DNA of 36,467 nt from a virus, in the IMG/VR virus record IMGVR_UViG_3300017752_000060, positions 1-36,467 of that record; one strand, given 5' to 3'. Position 1 is the first letter of the stretch. Each line of letters starts with the position of its first letter. Of the stretch, positions 23,458 through 32,449 are shown in pieces. The translations under genes and the position numbers were made by a program. The notes under the pieces were generated by a model, which searched no databases, was not told the DNA's origin, and was given only the letters and a program-made list of their open reading frames with translations.

Positions 23458-24195
23458 CTAAAGCTTACGGCTTAGATCAATGTGAAAAGGATTAGACGTT
23501 CTGCTATTATTATCAGGAGTAGATCCTCCTGTCTCTTGCCAATAGTCAAAAGTAGCATCAGCTATAAGCCTAACGTTTGTATTAATGTCTTCTGCTTGAT
23601 CCTCAAGAAAGATAGCCAAATTAGCATCGCTAAAAGACACCCCACATCTAAACCTAGTAAATCCTGCGCCACCCCCTATTTTCTGTAATGTCCCCGTTTG
23701 AACATCAACACCAAGCTCACCTTCAAACTGCTTAACACGCATCTTAAAATTAGTTACGGGTATATCTTGAATAATACCAGATTTGCTTAAAGAGAAGGAA
23801 ATAACGAAATCATCAAACTGCTTTAGTCTAAAAGTGTTAAATCCGGTCTCCTCATCAACAACAGCACCCGTGCCAGTAATATCTCCAGTATCCAGATTAA
23901 GATCCCACTGAGGTGCTGCAGAAGCATCAAAGTTAGCGAACTTTACTCCCATAGTAATATCAAGGGTTCCTACATCCCCAGAGGCATCAGCCTGTATAGT
24001 AGCTTTGTAGATAGACCCTGCCGAATCAAGAGTAGGGGACCCTGATAGTAAGCCGCTAGAACTCAAGGTCAGTCCTGCGGGTAAGGCTCCATCTGTAATA
24101 GACCAAGTAGCACTGCTTGGATCGGAGAGGAACTGCACAGAATAAGACTGAGCTTCTGAGAAGGATAATATTGATGTCTTTGGGTTAATTGTCAT
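23458..24195 (-). CDS. Tail protein with putative Ig (He_PIG) domain
   Basis: 245 residues. The N-terminal 80 match putative-Ig/He_PIG repeats: YSVQFLSDPSSATWSI, then DGALPAGLTLSSSGLLSGSP. These occur in adhesins and phage tail fibres and often bind or display at the particle surface. The C-terminal part has a beta-rich region without a recognised domain. It is packed between the large fibre-like gene (5 nt) and the Cys-rich protein (1 nt), consistent with co-expression as tail-tip or fibre components. No SD is visible. Confidence 0.65.
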   Translation of the reverse strand: MTINPKTSILSFSEAQSYSVQFLSDPSSATWSITDGALPAGLTLSSSGLLSGSPTLDSAGSIYKATIQADASGDVGTLDITMGVKFANFDASAAPQWDLNLDTGDITGTGAVVDEETGFNTFRLKQFDDFVISFSLSKSGIIQDIPVTNFKMRVKQFEGELGVDVQTGTLQKIGGGAGFTRFRCGVSFSDANLAIFLEDQAEDINTNVRLIADATFDYWQETGGSTPDNNSRTSNPFHIDLSRKL

Positions 24196-24200
24196 ATTAA

Positions 24201-26876
24201 TTAAGAGATAAAAGCTACTCCGTCTTCCGGTGGATCGCTAGTTGTCTCTTCTCCTTGGTCGTGCTTAAGACCCTTAAGGACTACGAAACCCCTAGGATCA
24301 GATTCACCGTCTTCCGTATCAAACCTACCAAGTCTTGCACGAATTGCAAAATTAGCTGTGCGAGGAGGAACACAACCCCCAGATACAGCACCATAAAGCC
24401 TCTTCTTAGCAATAAACTTCTCCACAGAACTCTCTACTGTGCGTTGAATCGTAGCTCCGAATCTATGTATAGTAGATGTAGGCATAAGCACGATACGCTG
24501 TTCAAACAGAGGAACTCCTCGGAAGTTAATATTGTCTAGGTTTGGACCTATAGTAGACGGTGTTGTGTCCTCCACAGCTTCACCTATCTCAACCATAAGC
24601 CACCAGTAAGCTCTAACCTCAGACTCACGTATAGCTGCTTCTAACGAGAAATTAAGATCAAGGGTTTTTTTCGTTCTAAGCTGATTATCATTAACGTGTA
24701 ATTCAAACAGGAGACGCTCAAAGTGCTTAGGATAAAAAGAAGTCTCACCTACAACAGTAATGTTGTGAGTTCCAGACCCATCGTCAGTAAACGTAACAGT
24801 AGTTCCGCTACTATCTTCAAGAGTAAAAGTTCCTGCGTCAAAGTCTGCTGTTGCTATAAAATAATCAACGCTTGTAGATAATCCAGCAGGTAACGTTCCT
24901 GTAGTCTCTAGCTGAACCTCAGCACCTTCCGGCAAATAATTATTACGGGTTGCTGAAGTATCAAAATTAAAGAGGCTAGCAGACGATGAAAAGGTAGTAG
25001 TAAACGCTACATCATCGTGAGCACCATACTTAAGAACTGGATACCATATAAACCCGTCAGAGCCTACGAAATCTCCATCCTTAGCTGTAAGACTCTTATG
25101 GCCCCTGCCGCTAGGTATAAGAACGTCACTCCCTGTATTATTTTGATACACTTTATTTGCGTAAGCAGATCCAGCCGTAGGGACAGGAACAGGCAAATCT
25201 TCTACAGTAACATCATGTAATGCTGGAAGTAATCCACCTGCTCTACCAAACGGAGTCATGTCTAAATCAACAAGACCTTGACCTTCTTCTATAGATTGAG
25301 TCTTAGATACGTTTTTACGGTCAGGATAAACCTCAAACAGACTTGGAAGTGTCCAGCGAGCCGACTCACCGGGATCATCCTCATTTTCCTCGCTTCTTAT
25401 ACTACCCCCGATAAGTTCAAGAGCAGACAAACGTGAGTTTATAGAATCAAGCAAAGTTTGAAGTCCAGTAATTTCTGAGATTGTGTGAGTATGATCATCA
25501 AACTGAGAAGTCTCAGTAAGCCCCATCACAGTTATTAAAACCCCAGGAGACGCTGGAGCACTCGTAAAGGTAACTGTAATAGAATTACTATTACTTCTAA
25601 CGAAAGTATAATCAGTCCCTTCCACTAAGGAATCTCCTGGAGAGGAGTTCTCAGATATAATAACTGCAATTCGATCCTCATCCAAATTATGATCAATAAC
25701 ATACACCGTAGTAGTAGAAGAACTAATTTGAGTAGAGTAATGCTGATTACCTGTAGATACCTGAGAAGGATCAAAAGGATTATAGCTAACGTGTGTAGGA
25801 GGTCTTAGCCAGTTAATAGGAGCGGAAGTAGCTAATTCGTCCCAATCGCTAGCTTCTACAAAAGTAACATCCTCACGAAATACTGTGTGCCAGTAGTAAA
25901 CTCCGGGATCGTCAGGGTCTTCTATTTGTAAGCGAACCTCCAGAACCAGAGTAGTTTCATCTAGAGACTGCATAAGATCAGCCATCTCTCTAGTAGCTGT
26001 ATCAAGAGTAATAACCGTATCTGCGTTAGGACCGTCAAAAATTTCAACTCCGAGAAGGTCTTGGTCTATACCAGACATATCACCTTCAAAATAAATATAG
26101 GCAGTAGACTCGTAAGGATTCTCTACAGTCCAACTTCCACCTTCGTCTGCCAAAACCTTAAGCTTAGTTTGAATATCCTCTACGGTGTCGCTAAGAGATA
26201 TAGGCTTAGTCCTAGCACTTCCCCTACTAAGACGAAACGTCCCCTTAAATGTAGCGGGGATAAACATCTTTTGTATCTCAGGGATTTTAGTATCCCCAGA
26301 TACAGCACCCGCACGAAGTTCAGTAACAGTAGGTATTGGCGGGTTCTGAAGCTCATAGTCAGAGGTATGAGCAACAGGAGTTCTAATAACTCTAATTTCA
26401 TGCTCCACTATACCGCCTCGCTCGTAAGTCCGAACCCTAACGTGAGATACTGGATGTATTCTATTAGACTCTATAGTAAAAGTCTGAATTGTAGTAGGGT
26501 CATTAGGGAAGGTAACTATTAATGACTCATCTCTGCTAATAACCTCAACATCACCAGAAGAGAAAGACGCAAGTGCTTCGATAGCGGTCTTAAGATCAGC
26601 AGCAGAAACGTCGTGGTCAATAGTTGCCGTGTCCTCTCCGTTAATATCTAAAACCCAAGTGCCGGAGGTAGGGCGCGTATCTACAACACCAATACTAGCT
26701 GTTATAGCATTAATAGTAGGCTCAACCTCAATAGGTATTCCTTCTCTAGTCTCCCTAAACCTCGCCTTAATACGGATAGTCTCACCCACAACTACCCCTC
26801 CGACAGCCACAGAGTCTCCATCTAGAGAACTAAAAAAGCCCTTAGTTCCAATATCGAAATATCCAGATAGGTCCAT
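24201..26876 (-). CDS. Large tail fibre or baseplate-like protein
   Basis: 891 residues, rich in Thr/Ser/Asp and beta structure. Features include DHTHTISEITGLQTLLDSIN near residue 470, the short trimeric motif found in many phage fibres. A fibre-type repeat segment (GTLPAGLSTSVDYF, FTDDGSGTHNIT) lies at about 660-710. The N-terminal 300 residues contain duplicated beta modules (GTWVLDINGEDTATIDH, GTFRLSRGSARTKPISL). Together these suggest a receptor-binding or host-contact structural protein. It lies downstream of the tape measure and distal tail genes, in the usual fibre position. The exact virion location is unknown. Confidence 0.68.
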   Translation of the reverse strand: MDLSGYFDIGTKGFFSSLDGDSVAVGGVVVGETIRIKARFRETREGIPIEVEPTINAITASIGVVDTRPTSGTWVLDINGEDTATIDHDVSAADLKTAIEALASFSSGDVEVISRDESLIVTFPNDPTTIQTFTIESNRIHPVSHVRVRTYERGGIVEHEIRVIRTPVAHTSDYELQNPPIPTVTELRAGAVSGDTKIPEIQKMFIPATFKGTFRLSRGSARTKPISLSDTVEDIQTKLKVLADEGGSWTVENPYESTAYIYFEGDMSGIDQDLLGVEIFDGPNADTVITLDTATREMADLMQSLDETTLVLEVRLQIEDPDDPGVYYWHTVFREDVTFVEASDWDELATSAPINWLRPPTHVSYNPFDPSQVSTGNQHYSTQISSSTTTVYVIDHNLDEDRIAVIISENSSPGDSLVEGTDYTFVRSNSNSITVTFTSAPASPGVLITVMGLTETSQFDDHTHTISEITGLQTLLDSINSRLSALELIGGSIRSEENEDDPGESARWTLPSLFEVYPDRKNVSKTQSIEEGQGLVDLDMTPFGRAGGLLPALHDVTVEDLPVPVPTAGSAYANKVYQNNTGSDVLIPSGRGHKSLTAKDGDFVGSDGFIWYPVLKYGAHDDVAFTTTFSSSASLFNFDTSATRNNYLPEGAEVQLETTGTLPAGLSTSVDYFIATADFDAGTFTLEDSSGTTVTFTDDGSGTHNITVVGETSFYPKHFERLLFELHVNDNQLRTKKTLDLNFSLEAAIRESEVRAYWWLMVEIGEAVEDTTPSTIGPNLDNINFRGVPLFEQRIVLMPTSTIHRFGATIQRTVESSVEKFIAKKRLYGAVSGGCVPPRTANFAIRARLGRFDTEDGESDPRGFVVLKGLKHDQGEETTSDPPEDGVAFIS
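24334..24350. repeat. Dyad-like copy inside the fibre gene
   Basis: On the minus strand it reads TTTGCAATTCGTGCAAG, encoding FAIRAR. It has the 17-nt length and TGCAA arms of the intergenic set, with a mismatch in the left arm. It may be chance; listed for completeness. Confidence 0.3.
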
Positions 26877-26932
26877 AATAAATTAAGTTAGGGTAACGTT
26901 TAGTAGGCAATCAGTCAAGTTAAGGACATCAA

Positions 26933-27151
26933 TCATTCTTCAGTGCGGATAATTTCTCCAGGCCTAAAAGTCTCTGCCTCATCCACACTACCGATAAGGT
27001 CAGATTTTTTAGGTATAGCCCCGCCAATTACCGCTATATCAATAGGGAAGGGTATCATATTAAAAGGGAATAAAGGCTCTAAGCCCGTAGGATCTCTAAG
27101 ATCCTCATCCTCTAAAAGCTCAGATTCCCCTTTAGGGGTAAGACCACTCAT
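26933..27151 (-). CDS. Small tail-region protein of unknown function
   Basis: 72 residues: MSGLTPKGESELLEDEDLRD, a hydrophobic middle FPFNMIPFPIDIAVIGG, and an acidic end. The gene overlaps the upstream tail gene by 4 nt (ATGA), which supports translation. The middle is too short and Pro-rich for a confident membrane helix. I do not recognise it; a minor tail or chaperone-like role is suggested only by position. Confidence 0.6.
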   Translation of the reverse strand: MSGLTPKGESELLEDEDLRDPTGLEPLFPFNMIPFPIDIAVIGGAIPKKSDLIGSVDEAETFRPGEIIRTEE

Positions 27152-28206
27152 ACTGTCCAGAACCCCCCTGCTATCTTAGCTGTATTAAGTGCAGAGCGCG
27201 CTTCATCAAAAGCTGCATTAGTAGAATCAACAATACTCTGAGCCACAAATAACCCTGTAGCAAGAAATCCAGCAGGGTTGCTTATAAAAAACGGTGGAAC
27301 ATTATTAATATCAACGTCTATCGTATAATCAAGATTCCAATGACACAAATGCTGAATTACAACTTCCCACTCAGAAGTAACGGTCTCGTCGTGATTCCCG
27401 GGAGGACCCATAAGCCATACGCGAGCCATGTGCAGTTCATCAGTTATAGGCTCATTAGCTGATCCATCAAGAATCTGCATAGCCGTTGCCTCTACTGAAT
27501 CAGAAGGGACGGCACTAGTAATAGACTGAGAAACATAAAGAGGATTCCTGTCTCTAGCAAAAACGTAATCAACCTGCACTTCAATAGCTACACTAGAGGG
27601 TGCTGCACCGGCGACAGGTATAGCCTCTAAGATAGGTCGGAACTGCTTTAGCGTAAAATCAGATGCTTTTAGCAAACGCTTATCTTCTTCGGCTACAGAT
27701 TGACCAGATCCAGATTCAAAAAGAATACCACTCTGTATATCATCTACAGAAGCAAGTGTTTTTGGCCTAGGCACGCCTTGATCGTGAAACCACTCAGGTA
27801 TCGTATATGGGACTTGAGTTAAGCCGTCAGCATTAATGACATTCGCCCAATTATTAACGGGTATCCTAGGTCTCTCTGTTAAATAAGCAGTAACCGAATC
27901 TTCGCTATCGCCGGACAATTCTAACCGTCTAAGTGTCTTTTGGCCGCAGAAAGACTCAGGAACATTAACTTCTACATTACCGCCTCTTACAAATCCAGGG
28001 TTAAGGCTAGCTGCAAACTGATTAGTAGCCTCATCCCATTCAACGGACAACCTCCAAGGATGATCTAGCTGATTAGCCCTAGGATTAGGGCCTGTAGAGA
28101 GTGGCCTATTCTGATAAATACGAGTACACACCTTGTTCCAGTGATCGTGCTTTATTGCGAAAGGCTCACTTTTATCGTAGTTAGGTAATGTAAATGATAT
28201 AGGCAT
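27148..28206 (-). CDS. Distal tail protein, function unknown
   Basis: 352 residues with no clear domain. The sequence alternates beta-type segments (WRLSVEWDEATNQFAASL, EVNVPESFCGQ, VAIEVQVDYVFARDRNP) with polar loops, ending in an Ala-rich helix. It starts 1 nt into the previous stop and ends overlapping the next gene, so it belongs to the tape-measure downstream operon. Siphophage genes here usually encode distal tail or baseplate hub proteins. I cannot say which. Confidence 0.6.
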   Translation of the reverse strand: MPISFTLPNYDKSEPFAIKHDHWNKVCTRIYQNRPLSTGPNPRANQLDHPWRLSVEWDEATNQFAASLNPGFVRGGNVEVNVPESFCGQKTLRRLELSGDSEDSVTAYLTERPRIPVNNWANVINADGLTQVPYTIPEWFHDQGVPRPKTLASVDDIQSGILFESGSGQSVAEEDKRLLKASDFTLKQFRPILEAIPVAGAAPSSVAIEVQVDYVFARDRNPLYVSQSITSAVPSDSVEATAMQILDGSANEPITDELHMARVWLMGPPGNHDETVTSEWEVVIQHLCHWNLDYTIDVDINNVPPFFISNPAGFLATGLFVAQSIVDSTNAAFDEARSALNTAKIAGGFWTV

Positions 28207-28889
28207 TAATTAGGATAAAAGAAGTGTCTTTCTTTGACTTTAACCCCTGCTACTTTAGAGCTAGCTACTGAATGCTGTAAATTATGATATACTATCTGAT
28301 ATACATCTTCTAGCTCGTTATCTAGCCAATCCATCTGAGCCAGAGCATACCACGCATAACCCCTTTCATCAGTCTGCACACCTCCAGATCCTCTACCCGC
28401 TGGAAGCTCTTTAATCTCTTTAATTCTTAACTGAGAAAACCCAGAAGCACCTTCTGCTACAAGATCAGCCAACTCTAAGGACGCAAACTCAGAATCAGTT
28501 CCCTGTATGTTAACGCCTACAGCAATCCAAGAAGAACCTTCTTGTTGTGGTTCTACCTTAACGCCTACGAACTGACCAGTATTAGGATCAGTATTACCTA
28601 CTTGAACATCCTCGCTAACCCAAGGGACTATGTTATTAACAGTTCCCCTACCTACATACATCTCAAACTCTTCTGAAGCATTAATCGCTACCATAAAAGG
28701 GTGAAGCCAAGGTATAGATCTTTTAGCTGGGGTTACAATAGTGCCGTTAGGGAGCCTAGTAATCTTAAAGAACCCTCCCGGAATAATATCCGTAGAACCA
28801 ACGTATCTAACTAATCTTTCCCATTTAGGGAGGACTAAATCGCCTCTCTTAGCCTTTAAGTCAGTAATTTTAATGGGTTCATTTGTCAT
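28206..28889 (-). CDS. Tail protein, function unknown, start within a dyad element
   Basis: 227 residues from ATG 28889 (MTNEPIKITDLKAKRGD). An alternative ATG at 28904 would add MPFVQ, encoded by the 17-bp dyad itself, and is less likely. The protein has beta-rich segments (GSSWIAVGVNIQG) and a C-terminal helix with LDNELEDVYQIVYHNLQH. It is likely another distal tail or baseplate component from its operon position. No recognised motif. The start has no SD apart from the dyad. Confidence 0.6.
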   Translation of the reverse strand: MTNEPIKITDLKAKRGDLVLPKWERLVRYVGSTDIIPGGFFKITRLPNGTIVTPAKRSIPWLHPFMVAINASEEFEMYVGRGTVNNIVPWVSEDVQVGNTDPNTGQFVGVKVEPQQEGSSWIAVGVNIQGTDSEFASLELADLVAEGASGFSQLRIKEIKELPAGRGSGGVQTDERGYAWYALAQMDWLDNELEDVYQIVYHNLQHSVASSKVAGVKVKERHFFYPN

Positions 28890-28905
28890 TTGCACGAAGG
28901 GCAAA
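28889..28905. promoter_or_regulatory. 17-bp dyad element, copy 7, overlapping a start codon
   Basis: On the minus strand it reads TTTGCCCTTCGTGCAAA, the same as copy 6. Its last A is the first base of the ATG at 28889. It begins 2 nt after the upstream stop (28908). A bound protein or folded RNA here would directly affect initiation. Confidence 0.65.
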
Positions 28906-28907
28906 AC

Positions 28908-29708
28908 TTAGCTGTATAATCCACCAGATCCTTGAACACCTCCGCTAGACAGGGAGCCAGATCCGTAACCTCCGGTATTAGCTAAAGATCCTTGTCCTTC
29001 TATAAGAAAACCATAAACGTGCTTAGGCCACCCACCTTTTTCTGACAAAAGAAACTCATATTGATTCTCATAGTCTCCGCTAGCTAACTTTCTAGACTTA
29101 GGAGGCATAAACATCCAATTATGATCCTTAGGCGTTTTATACCCTCCGGGAACTCTATTCAGCATAGTGCCTATTTGCTTCAAATTAGGTGGCTTACTTT
29201 CAACTTTCGTCTCTCTTACTACAGCAGCAAGATAAAGATAAGTCTCAACCCCAAACATAGGGTTTGTAGTTCTTCTATCTGAGCTTTGAATACCTCCACT
29301 AGCGGAAGACTCAAGCTTAGGACTAAAAGTAACGTCTTGAGTCCTAGGATCTAGCTTTCCCTTATAAACTGTAAGTATCTTCTCTAAGTTAGGGTGTTGA
29401 GCCAAAGAACGTTCAGCAAACGAAACATCAAGCTCGCACGATCCTTCCCCGCTTGCTGTATTCTCAGGGCCGCTATAAGTCAAGGTAAGGTCATAACCTT
29501 CGTCAGGGCCGGACCACTTCCACTGACGGCGAATCAAGGGAGCACCTTCGTAGTGAGAAGGGCCGTGAGTTTTTGCATCATCAAGACTACCTACATGAAA
29601 AGTTAAGGTTCCGTTAAGGATGCCATCTTCTATAGACCCCGCCTCTCCATCAGTTTGGTAGGCGGTAGAACCAGATCCAGATAATCCAATATGAATGTTT
29701 TCGCTCAT
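28908..29708 (-). CDS. Tail protein with Gly/Ser-rich C-terminus
   Basis: 266 residues. The main part is beta-rich (YDLTLTYSG, CELDVSFAERSL, YEFLLSEKGGWPKHVYGFLI) with a PGGYKTPKDHN loop. The last 30 residues are Gly/Ser-rich (GSLANTGGYGSGSLSSGG), a flexible tail. It is the first gene after the tape measure, overlapping its stop by 4 nt (ATGA). That position usually encodes a distal tail protein, but no Dit-type motif is clear. No SD. Confidence 0.62.
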   Translation of the reverse strand: MSENIHIGLSGSGSTAYQTDGEAGSIEDGILNGTLTFHVGSLDDAKTHGPSHYEGAPLIRRQWKWSGPDEGYDLTLTYSGPENTASGEGSCELDVSFAERSLAQHPNLEKILTVYKGKLDPRTQDVTFSPKLESSASGGIQSSDRRTTNPMFGVETYLYLAAVVRETKVESKPPNLKQIGTMLNRVPGGYKTPKDHNWMFMPPKSRKLASGDYENQYEFLLSEKGGWPKHVYGFLIEGQGSLANTGGYGSGSLSSGGVQGSGGLYS

Positions 29709-32440
29709 GTAAATCTTCCTTGTGATCCAAGTAACTTATTCATCTCTTCAATAGCTTTACGGGTAAGCTCAGACTCAATAGCAGTCTTCTCTGCGGCTGT
29801 ACGAGTTTTACCCGTTTCAGCAGCTATCTGCGCTTCAGTAGTTCTCCCCATAATAGTATTAATAGCCCCTGCGACAGCCCCCGACTGCATCATTTTAGGG
29901 TCATCTTTTAACTGATCAACCTTAGCTTGCATATCTACAAGCTCTTCAGCTTGCTTAGCAGCATCTGCAATGCCTTTCTTTTCAAGCTCTGCCGTCTTTT
30001 GCTTAATAGCACGCTGACGTTCCAGACGCTTAACTTCGTCTTTATCCCCCGCGACTTTGGCCTTCATAATCGCCTTATCCATATCAAGCTCTTTCTGCTT
30101 ATTTACTTTTTCGTTAGCAGCCTTGATCTCATCCTCACGCCCTTTTCTTTGGAGAGTTTGAATTTTTTCTATAAGACCATGCAGCATTGAAGCTCTCTCA
30201 ACCTCACCTTCGCTTACAAGTAGGCCCTCAACAAATTTCTTCTGAAGTTGATGTTCGTCAAGGTTACCAGTAGGATCTAATTCCTTTTTATCCGCCGCAG
30301 ACAATCCAGCGAATCTAGCCTTCATTTCCGCATTAAGGTCTTCTTGGCTAAGATCCCCAAATTGCTGAGCTTCGTCGGCTTTATCTTTTAATGCTTGTAA
30401 CTCATCTCTCGCCTCATCTAAATCTTCAAGCCCATGAACCATAAGAAGAAGCTCAGCTTCCAAGGTTTCATCATCGCCAGCATCAACTTTAGCTTTTTTC
30501 TCTGCCGCAGCTAAATCAGCCTTCTCCATGTTAGTTAGAAGCGTATCAGAATTTTCAGCAGCCTCAGCAAGTTCGTCATTCCACTCGGATAAAGTATCTC
30601 TAACTCTCTGCGCCGCTTTTGCCTTCTCTACAATCGCGGCCCCTTCCCTGTCTATAAGGTTCTCAAGAATAGTCATAGTTTTAACTTGCTGCCTATAACT
30701 CCTCTCAATATCAGCTTCGACCTCCGAATTACTCGTTTGCTCTAGCAACCTCTCACGCTCTTGCTCAATTTGCGTCCTCCTAAGCTGTATCTGCTCTTTA
30801 AGTGAGTTTAACTCTTCCTCAGACTGCGCGTTTTTAAGACCAGAACTAATTTGTCCAGTAAATTCAAAAGTATCCTGTGTTCCCTGACCTAGCTCCTGCA
30901 ACGTCATCAGCCTTCTTTGAGCACGACCGATAAACCCCTCTATAATCATCAAAGCCGCACCAATAACAGCACCGCCAATTATACCCTGGATAGCCCGACG
31001 CATCGCCAGAGCCTGTGCTTTAACAACCGCTGCTGTTCTCTTAGCATTCGCAATATTTTTCTTAGAATCCAAGCTCATCTGCATAGCAGAGATCTTAGAA
31101 GCTAGCTTAACAGCCATAAAACCCACGACAATACCCTTTAATGCGTGCCTAAGTTCATGTATTATTTTTATGACCCCAATAAAAGGCTTAGAGATAGTTC
31201 CTAGAATACTAGCAACAGACCTAAGACCGACAGCTATATCCCGCCCAAAACTAGCAGCCCCTCCTTCCTGATTAAGCGTATTAAGAAACTCTGTAACACC
31301 ATTAACTACGTCTCTTAGGGCATCGTTAATACCGCTTTTTCCAAGCTGTAGCTGTAACTCTTTAAAGGCTGACACCAGCAGCACTACCGCACCTTTCAAG
31401 TTATCATCCATAGTTTGAGCCATCTGATCGGCTGCACCCTCGGAATCCTTTAAGATACGCTCAAAACCCTCAACATCATCTACCAGCTTACCTAAGACCA
31501 ATGCCGCAGCACCAGACCTTTGAGTAAAAGCAGCCATAAACTTAGAAGCCCCATCAGGTAAGTCAGATACTTTCCTAAGCTCATTAAGGGTATCAACTAA
31601 GCTATTACTGCTTGGATCAAAATCTTCAAACTTCAAACCTAAAGCCTCTAGCTCTCTAACTGTCCTACCATTCTCCTTAGACAAGGTGCTAAGTAGCATA
31701 CGTAATCCAGTTCCAGACATAGCAGATTGAATACCTGCGTTAGAAAGGGTCATCATTGCAGCAGTAGTCTCCTCCAAACTCCTACCTAAGCCTGAAGCGA
31801 TTGGTGCTACAAACTTCATACCCATAGCTAACTGCTCAACATCTGTATTAGCGTTAGCTGCTGCTTTAGCTAAAACATTAACGAAACGATCAGTGTCTTG
31901 AAAGGAAGCACCAAACGCCGTCATAATGTTAGTAACGATGTCAGCCGCAGTGCCAAGCTCAAGCGCACCAGCCTGTGCAAGCCTCAAAGTTGACTCTAAA
32001 GCTTGAGTTGATTCTTTAGCCGACAGACCTGCCATAGACAGAAATTTAAGACCCTCAGCAGCCTCTACAGCACTAAATCTTGTAGTAGAACCTAAGCGAC
32101 GAGCTTCAGCCGTCATCTCTTTAAACTGAGCTATAGTAAATCCAACATTCTGCTCAGAAACCGCCTTAACGTGCGACATAGAAGCCTCAAAATCAGCGTT
32201 TACTTGGACAGTAGATTTAATAGTATCTGTAAGCGTCTGAAAGGCTTTATGAACTGCGGTAATAGCTGCCACACCCACACCGATGTTCTTAAAATTGTGC
32301 ATCATACCGCCCAGAGTTAGGCGGGTTTTATCTGCTGCACCACCAACCCCTCCCAGAGAAGTTTGAAGCTGAGTCATAGCCGCTTGCGCCTGAGCGGTAT
32401 GCGCGTGAAAATGGATAGCGACTGGAGGGACTGAAGCCAT
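29705..32440 (-). CDS. Tail tape measure protein
   Basis: 911 residues. Residues about 95-330 match the TP901/PhageMin_Tail family (FKEMTAEARRLGSTTRFSAV, AAEGLKFLSMAGLSAKES, FMAAFTQRSGAAALVLGK). Hydrophobic segments follow at about 425-445 (IVVGFMAVKLASK) and 485-505 (IIGGAVIGAALMII). The last 370 residues are a Glu/Lys/Ala/Gln-rich coiled coil. By the usual rule of about 1.5 angstrom per residue, 911 residues predict a tail around 130-140 nm. It follows the two-frame chaperone gene, its normal partner. Confidence 0.88.
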   Translation of the reverse strand: MASVPPVAIHFHAHTAQAQAAMTQLQTSLGGVGGAADKTRLTLGGMMHNFKNIGVGVAAITAVHKAFQTLTDTIKSTVQVNADFEASMSHVKAVSEQNVGFTIAQFKEMTAEARRLGSTTRFSAVEAAEGLKFLSMAGLSAKESTQALESTLRLAQAGALELGTAADIVTNIMTAFGASFQDTDRFVNVLAKAAANANTDVEQLAMGMKFVAPIASGLGRSLEETTAAMMTLSNAGIQSAMSGTGLRMLLSTLSKENGRTVRELEALGLKFEDFDPSSNSLVDTLNELRKVSDLPDGASKFMAAFTQRSGAAALVLGKLVDDVEGFERILKDSEGAADQMAQTMDDNLKGAVVLLVSAFKELQLQLGKSGINDALRDVVNGVTEFLNTLNQEGGAASFGRDIAVGLRSVASILGTISKPFIGVIKIIHELRHALKGIVVGFMAVKLASKISAMQMSLDSKKNIANAKRTAAVVKAQALAMRRAIQGIIGGAVIGAALMIIEGFIGRAQRRLMTLQELGQGTQDTFEFTGQISSGLKNAQSEEELNSLKEQIQLRRTQIEQERERLLEQTSNSEVEADIERSYRQQVKTMTILENLIDREGAAIVEKAKAAQRVRDTLSEWNDELAEAAENSDTLLTNMEKADLAAAEKKAKVDAGDDETLEAELLLMVHGLEDLDEARDELQALKDKADEAQQFGDLSQEDLNAEMKARFAGLSAADKKELDPTGNLDEHQLQKKFVEGLLVSEGEVERASMLHGLIEKIQTLQRKGREDEIKAANEKVNKQKELDMDKAIMKAKVAGDKDEVKRLERQRAIKQKTAELEKKGIADAAKQAEELVDMQAKVDQLKDDPKMMQSGAVAGAINTIMGRTTEAQIAAETGKTRTAAEKTAIESELTRKAIEEMNKLLGSQGRFT

Positions 32441-32449
32441 AAGATAAGT

